Made by a program: the position numbers and the translations under genes
The notes under the pieces: model-generated
What the model was told of the DNA's origin: nothing
What the model saw: the letters and a program-made list of their open reading frames with translations, nothing else
Databases searched by the model: none
Source: Candidatus Alcyoniella australis
Lineage (GTDB): Bacteria; Lernaellota; Lernaellaia; JAVCCG01; Alcyoniellaceae
DNA length: 20,622 nucleotides
NCBI GenBank assembly: GCA_030765605.1
Contig: JAVCCG010000053.1
Coordinates: 1 to 20,622 of the forward strand
Direction: 5' to 3'
Shown here: one piece after another, positions 16,887-20,622 of the stretch
Position numbering within the stretch: the first letter of the stretch is position 1
Layout: every line of letters begins with the position of its first letter

Positions 16887-17531
16887 ATGGGACTATTAAA
16901 GGATGCGGACCAGGCCAAGCTGCGCGAGACCTTCTCCGCGCTGACCAACGACGTTCGACTGGTGATGTTTACCCAGCAGTTCGAGTGTCAATACTGCCGC
17001 TCCACCCGCGAGCTGCTCCAGGAGACAGCGGCGCTGTCCGAACGGATCAGCCTCGAGATTTTCGACTTCGTGGCCGACTCCGAGCAGGTCAAGCTCTACG
17101 GCATCGATAAAGCGCCGGCGACCGTGGTGCTCGGCGAACGCGACTACGGCATCCGTTTTTACGGCGTGCCCTCGGGTTACGAGTTCGTCACGCTGATCGA
17201 GGACATCCTCGACGTGGGCGGACGCGGCCACGGGCTGCCGCCCGAGGTGTTGACCGTGCTCGCGAAGGTGGACAAGCCAATTCGGATCGAGGTGCTGATT
17301 TCGCCGACCTGCCCCTACTGCCCCAAGGCCGTGCGCACCGCGCATCGCTTTGCCATGGCCAACGAGCTGATCCGCGGCGAGATGATCGAGACCTCGGAGT
17401 TCCCGTACCTGGCCCAGCGCTACAACGTACAGAGCGTGCCGCATACGGTGATCAACGAGAAGCTCAGCCTGGTCGGCGCGCTGCCCGAGATCGAGATCGC
17501 AGGCAAGCTGATCGAGGCGCTCGGCGGTTGA
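16887..17531 (+). CDS. Protein disulfide oxidoreductase (PDO) with two thioredoxin folds
   Basis: A 214-residue cytoplasmic protein made of two glutaredoxin/thioredoxin-like units. The first has C34-QYC37 and the second C142-PYC145. The cis-proline positions are also visible: KAPATV (P77) and SVPHTV (P185). This is the PDO family well known from hyperthermophiles and some anaerobes; it is homologous to the N-terminal domain of AhpF, but there only one CxxC is kept. The ATG has a near-perfect AAAGGAGG 5 bases upstream and sits 20 bases after the flavoprotein gene. The pair should form a reductase-to-disulfide relay. Its end target is unknown, as no AhpC or other peroxiredoxin is in the window. 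Confidence 0.92.
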   Translation: MGLLKDADQAKLRETFSALTNDVRLVMFTQQFECQYCRSTRELLQETAALSERISLEIFDFVADSEQVKLYGIDKAPATVVLGERDYGIRFYGVPSGYEFVTLIEDILDVGGRGHGLPPEVLTVLAKVDKPIRIEVLISPTCPYCPKAVRTAHRFAMANELIRGEMIETSEFPYLAQRYNVQSVPHTVINEKLSLVGALPEIEIAGKLIEALGG

Positions 17532-17600
17532 GAAACAATGACACAGCGCATAACGCGTTGCGTGCTGATGTAATTAATTAGCCCAGAGAGGGAGAACAAA

Positions 17601-17975
17601 ATGGCCGAAAAGCTTCAAGTCTACAAATGCGAGATCTGTGGAAACATCGTCGAGGTGCTGCACGGCGGCAAGGGGCAACTGGTCTGTTGCGGCCAGCCCA
17701 TGGCGCTGCTGGAGGCCAACGTCACCGACGCCGCGGGCGAAAAGCACGTGCCGGTGATCGAGAAGGTCGAGGGCGGCTACAAGGTCAAGGTCGGCGAGGT
17801 GCCGCACCCGATGGTCGAAAAGCACTATATCCAATGGGTAGAGCTGATCGCCGGCGACGTGGTGCTGCGCAAGTTCCTGCATCCGGACCAGGCGCCCGAA
17901 GCCGTGTTCTGTACCGATGCCCAGCAGGTCTACGCGCGAGAATATTGCAACCTGCACGGGTTGTGGAAAGGATAA
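17601..17975 (+). CDS. dfx: Desulfoferrodoxin / superoxide reductase (2Fe type)
   Basis: A 124-residue protein that reduces superoxide to hydrogen peroxide without making O2. The N-terminal desulforedoxin centre has C10, C13, C29 and C30. The catalytic centre has H49, H69, H75, C116 and H119 as ligands, plus the E47-K48 pair before H49 (EKHVPVIE). All are present, so it is the full two-centre form. The 69-base gap before it is the widest in this part of the cluster and contains AT-rich TAATTAATTA, so an internal promoter is possible. GGGAG precedes the ATG. The peroxide it makes is the substrate of the upstream rubrerythrins. Confidence 0.97.
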   Translation: MAEKLQVYKCEICGNIVEVLHGGKGQLVCCGQPMALLEANVTDAAGEKHVPVIEKVEGGYKVKVGEVPHPMVEKHYIQWVELIAGDVVLRKFLHPDQAPEAVFCTDAQQVYAREYCNLHGLWKG

Positions 17976-17979
17976 AATC

Positions 17980-18507
17980 ATGCTGAACAAGGAGATCGAG
18001 CAGGCGCTGAACAAGCAGGTCAACGCCGAGCTGTTCGCCTCGTACCTCTACTACTCGATGGCCGCCTACTTCGATTCGCTCAACCTCGGCGGCTTTGCGC
18101 ACTGGATGCGGGTTCAGGCGCTGGAGGAGGCGACCCACGCCCATCGGATCTACGCCTTCATTATCGAGCGCGGCGGCAAGGTCGCGCTGGCGCAGATCGA
18201 CGGCCCGGGCACTGCGTGGGATTCGCCGCTGGCCGCGTTCCAGGCCGCGTACCAGCACGAGATCAAGGTCACGAAGATGATCAACGACCTGGTTGATTTG
18301 GCGATCGAGCAGCGCGACCACGCGAGCAACAACTTCCTGCAATGGTACGTCAAGGAGCAGGTCGAGGAGGAAGCCTCGGCCGACGAGGTGGTGCAGCAGC
18401 TGCGGCTGATCCAGGACGCCAAGGGCGGCGGCGGAATTTTCATGCTCGATCGCGAGATGGCGCAGCGCGTGTTCACCATGCCGCCGGACCTCGCGCCCAA
18501 AATATGA
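17980..18507 (+). CDS. ftnA: Ferritin (non-haem, FtnA type)
   Basis: A 175-residue iron-storage protein that oxidises Fe2+ and stores it as a ferric mineral in a 24-mer shell. The ferroxidase ligands stand at the same positions as in E. coli FtnA as I recall them: E17, E50, H53, E94 and Q127, with E49 and E130 for the third site. The ATG at 17980 is 4 bases after the superoxide reductase stop and has AAAGGA upstream. An in-frame upstream ATG would only add residues from the previous gene's frame. Its TGA overlaps the next start (ATGA). Storing iron limits hydroxyl-radical formation from peroxide. Confidence 0.96.
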   Translation: MLNKEIEQALNKQVNAELFASYLYYSMAAYFDSLNLGGFAHWMRVQALEEATHAHRIYAFIIERGGKVALAQIDGPGTAWDSPLAAFQAAYQHEIKVTKMINDLVDLAIEQRDHASNNFLQWYVKEQVEEEASADEVVQQLRLIQDAKGGGGIFMLDREMAQRVFTMPPDLAPKI

Positions 18508-19013
18508 GCGGGCACAAGTACAACGCGGAAGAAATCCTCGAGATCGCCTGCCAGATCGAGCGCAACGGCGCGCGCTACTACCGCCGCGCCGCGCAGATGA
18601 GCGACAATCCGGAAATCAGCCGGATGCTGCTGCACCTGGCGTCAATGGAGGATGATCACGAGACGGCGTTCGAGAGAATGAAGGCCGACAGCTCGCTGCT
18701 CGCCGAACTGCTCGGGTTTCCCGACGACCAGGCCAGCCTCTATTTGCAGGCTGTGGCCGGCGGCTACCTGATCCCGATCGACAAAGATCCGTCCGAGCAG
18801 ATCACGCCGCAAACCACTATCGAGCAGGTGCTGCAAACCGCCATCGTCCTGGAGAAGGACTCGATCGTCTTCTACCAAGGACTCAAACAGGCTGTCTCGC
18901 AGGAACTGGGCAAGAACAAGATCGACGCGATCATCCACGAAGAGATGATGCACGCGGCCCTGCTCGGGGCTAAGCTGCAAATACTCATGGCGGAAAGGAG
19001 CGACCAGGAATGA
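18504..19013 (+). CDS. Ferritin-like (rubrerythrin-type) diiron protein without rubredoxin domain
   Basis: A 169-residue protein with two E...ExxH half-sites expected of a carboxylate-bridged diiron centre: E19 (QIERNGARYY), E49 with H52 (SMEDDH), E117 (LEKDS), and E147 with H150 (HEEMMH). It has no cysteines for a rubredoxin site. This is a COG1633-like ferritin-family protein, common in anaerobes; the exact activity (peroxidase, iron handling) is not known. Residues 75-105 form an insertion between the two helix pairs. Both ends overlap neighbours by ATGA (18504-18507 and 19010-19013), so coupled translation with ferritin and the flavodiiron protein is likely. Confidence 0.88.
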   Translation: MSGHKYNAEEILEIACQIERNGARYYRRAAQMSDNPEISRMLLHLASMEDDHETAFERMKADSSLLAELLGFPDDQASLYLQAVAGGYLIPIDKDPSEQITPQTTIEQVLQTAIVLEKDSIVFYQGLKQAVSQELGKNKIDAIIHEEMMHAALLGAKLQILMAERSDQE

Positions 19014-20212
19014 GCAACGAGTTCGAGGCCGTTAAAATCACCGACCAAGTCTATTGGGTCGGCGCCATCGACTGGGGTCTGCGCAACTTCCACGGCTACG
19101 AGACCGGCCGCGGCACCACCTACAACGCCTACCTGATTATGGCCGACGAGCCGATCCTGATCGACACGGTCAAGGCGCCGCTGTTCGAGCAAATGCTCGG
19201 ACGCATCGCCTCGGTGGTCGACCCGGCCAAGATCAAGTACGTGATCTCCAATCACTCCGAGATGGACCACTCCGGATCGCTGCCGCGCATGCTCGATCTG
19301 GCCAAACCCGAAAAGATCGTGGCCTCAAAGATGGGCGTCAAGGCGCTGCGCGAGCACTTCCACTGGGACCGCGAGATCCACGAGGCGGGCAACGGCGAGA
19401 AGCTGAACCTGGCCGGCGCCAACCTACAGTTCTTCGAGACCCGCATGCTGCACTGGCCCGACAGCATGTTCACCTTCTTTGCCGACGAGGGCGTACTGTT
19501 CAGCAACGACGGGTTCGGCATGCATTTGGCCAGCTCCGAGCGTTTTGACGACGAGCTGGACCAGCAGATGATGGTCTGGGAGGCGGCCAAGTATTACGCC
19601 AACATCATCCTTCCCTACTCGCCGCTGGTGCTCAAACTGCTCGACGCGCTGCCGAGCCTGGGGATCGAGATCAAACTGATCGCGCCGGACCACGGCCCGA
19701 TCTGGCGCAGCAAAATTCCGCTGATCCTCGATCTGTACCGCCAGTGGGCGCAGCAGAACTATTACAACAAGGCGGTGATCGCCTTTGACACGATGTGGCA
19801 CACCACCGAGAAGATGGCCATGGCCATCGGCGAGGGACTGAGCACTGCGGGAGTGAGCGTCAAGCTGATGCCGATGCAGGGTTCGCACCGCTCCGACGTG
19901 GTGGCCGAGTTGCTCGACGCCGGGGCGTTCCTGGTTGGCGCGCCGACCATGAACAACCAACTTTTCCCGAGCATGGCCGACGTGCTGACCTACGTAAAAG
20001 GGCTCAAACCGCGCAACCTGGTGGGCGCGGCCTTCGGCTCGTACGGCTGGAGCGGCGAGTCGGTGAAACAGATCGAGGAGTACCTGCAACAGACCGGAGT
20101 CGATCTGGTCGACTCAATTAATATCAAGTATGTTGTGAACGACGATGGACTGAGGCGCTGCAAAGAATTGGGCGCCTCTGTGGCAGCCAAATTGGAGGAG
20201 AAGCTTCGATGA
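19010..20212 (+). CDS. Flavodiiron protein (rubredoxin:oxygen/NO oxidoreductase)
   Basis: A 400-residue two-domain enzyme. The metallo-beta-lactamase-like domain (1-250) has the diiron ligands H82-x-E84-x-D86-H87 (NHSEMDH), H148, D167 and H228, all present. The flavodoxin domain (253-400) binds FMN, with the phosphate loop [12 protein letters not shown]. It reduces O2 to water or NO to N2O in the cytoplasm, taking electrons from rubredoxin, which is encoded directly after it with a 4-base overlap. The length is that of the simple class A form (ROO/FprA), without extra rubredoxin or flavin reductase domains. The preference for O2 or NO cannot be read from sequence here. Confidence 0.97.
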   Translation: MSNEFEAVKITDQVYWVGAIDWGLRNFHGYETGRGTTYNAYLIMADEPILIDTVKAPLFEQMLGRIASVVDPAKIKYVISNHSEMDHSGSLPRMLDLAKPEKIVASKMGVKALREHFHWDREIHEAGNGEKLNLAGANLQFFETRMLHWPDSMFTFFADEGVLFSNDGFGMHLASSERFDDELDQQMMVWEAAKYYANIILPYSPLVLKLLDALPSLGIEIKLIAPDHGPIWRSKIPLILDLYRQWAQQNYYNKAVIAFDTMWHTTEKMAMAIGEGLSTAGVSVKLMPMQGSHRSDVVAELLDAGAFLVGAPTMNNQLFPSMADVLTYVKGLKPRNLVGAAFGSYGWSGESVKQIEEYLQQTGVDLVDSINIKYVVNDDGLRRCKELGASVAAKLEEKLR

Positions 20213-20367
20213 AATACGAGTGTGAGATCTGCGGATACATCTTCGATCCCGAGAACGGGGACCCGGATAACGGCGTGGATCCCGGCACCAAGTTCGACGA
20301 CCTGCCCGAGGACTGGGTCTGCCCGGTCTGCGGCGCGGACAAGGACGCCTTCAATCCCGTAGACTGA
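20209..20367 (+). CDS. Rubredoxin
   Basis: A 52-residue electron carrier with a single Fe(Cys)4 centre: C5-EIC8-GY and C38-PVC41-GA, with the conserved aromatic core (Y3, Y10, F29, W36). Its length and motifs are canonical. The ATG overlaps the TGA of the flavodiiron protein and has GGAGGAG 8 bases upstream. It is the likely electron donor for that enzyme and perhaps for superoxide reductase and the rubrerythrins. It closes the cluster. Confidence 0.97.
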   Translation: MKYECEICGYIFDPENGDPDNGVDPGTKFDDLPEDWVCPVCGADKDAFNPVD

Positions 20368-20386
20368 TTCCCCAACCAGCATTTCG

Positions 20387-20420
20387 CACCGCCCGATCCG
20401 CCAACGCGGACCGGGCGGTG
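20387..20420 (+). terminator. Terminator-like hairpin after the redox cluster
   Basis: CACCGCCCG (20387-20395) pairs exactly with CGGGCGGTG (20412-20420). After one mismatch, an inner TCCGC/GCGGA stem continues to a CAAC loop. It is very stable and starts 19 bases after the rubredoxin stop. Only TGGCATT follows rather than a T-run, so termination may be Rho-aided or the hairpin may protect the 3' end. Confidence 0.55.
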
Positions 20421-20432
20421 TGGCATTAAAAT

Positions 20433-20620
20433 GGGGGTAATAATGTTGGATAACATTATTGGGTGGGCGCTCGGCAAAAATCAGTTTGAGATTCTTTTCA
20501 GCTTGCCGGTCCAAAATCTGACGAGATAGTCGTCTGGTTCGCACGGGGGCTTGCTCAGCGGGTTCTCAAAGGCGCCCAGTTAATCGAGACAGGCTAAGAC
20601 TTCTTTTCATCTACTGGCGG
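20433..20620 (+). repeat. Dispersed repeat, copy R; diverged partner of 6155-6298
   Basis: This contains the perfect hairpin AATAATGTT-GGAT-AACATTATT (20439-20460) within a block 36/38 identical to the inverted 6261-6298, and a second block (20553-20620) aligning ungapped to 6155-6222. It probably runs past the window end. A frame from ATG 20443 reads MLDNIIGWALGKNQFEILF and stops at TAG after 28 residues. Another frame encodes DEIVVWFARGLAQRVLKGAQ and then LIETG before a stop. This looks like a shifted, broken gene remnant or a non-coding element. Confidence 0.65.
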
Positions 20621-20622
20621 AC

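Noticed and set aside
20443-20529. Possible start of an RND efflux pump gene (MLDNIIGWALGKNQFEILF)
   Set aside because: The first residues resemble the N-terminus of heavy-metal RND pumps, but the frame stops after 28 codons and nothing downstream fits. The same bases belong to the dispersed repeat.

Overview
The window looks like chromosomal DNA of a GC-rich diderm (Gram-negative) bacterium with an anaerobic or microaerophilic life style. The diderm call rests on an Omp85/BamA-type outer-membrane assembly protein, a TamB-type AsmA-like protein and a TonB-dependent receptor. The life style is inferred from a ten-gene block of oxygen- and peroxide-defence genes typical of strict anaerobes: two rubrerythrins, superoxide reductase, flavodiiron protein, rubredoxin, ferritin and a ferritin-like protein. 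A deltaproteobacterial-type lineage (Desulfobacterota, Myxococcota or a neighbouring candidate phylum) fits, but I cannot prove it from this sequence. Three genes appear to start with TTG.

Layout. (1) 1-1345, minus: 5' part of acetyl-CoA synthetase (acs), cut by the window edge, with a good sigma70-type promoter and a perfect 20-bp operator-like inverted repeat about 200 bp upstream. (2) 1782-5512, plus: three genes for exported proteins, namely a TPR lipid- or protein-binding-type protein, a Ca2+-loop protein, and a TonB-dependent receptor translationally coupled to it. (3) 5513-6386: a gene-free, repeat-rich spacer between convergent genes. (4) 13507 down to 6387, minus: tRNA-Gly(CCC), a terminator, then yacG, tamB and a seven-POTRA Omp85 gene with overlapping ends. 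(5) 13634-14140, plus: a YfcE/MJ0936-type metallophosphoesterase. (6) 14299-20367, plus: the redox and iron cluster. (7) 20368-20622: a terminator-like hairpin, then a second diverged copy of a repeat also present at 6155-6298.

How the genes fit together. Superoxide reductase turns superoxide into peroxide, and the rubrerythrins reduce peroxide. The flavodiiron protein reduces O2 (or NO) to water (or N2O), with the adjacent rubredoxin as electron carrier. The ferritins store the iron that would otherwise drive Fenton chemistry. Between them lie a DsrE-like protein, an AhpF-like flavoprotein reductase and a two-active-site protein disulfide oxidoreductase. The last two look like AhpF split into separate genes, a disulfide-reducing arm with no AhpC nearby. 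The four last genes overlap stop-to-start (ATGA), so they are probably made in a coupled fashion. On the other strand, TamB and Omp85 overlap in the same way and probably work as one envelope machine moving proteins or phospholipids to the outer membrane.
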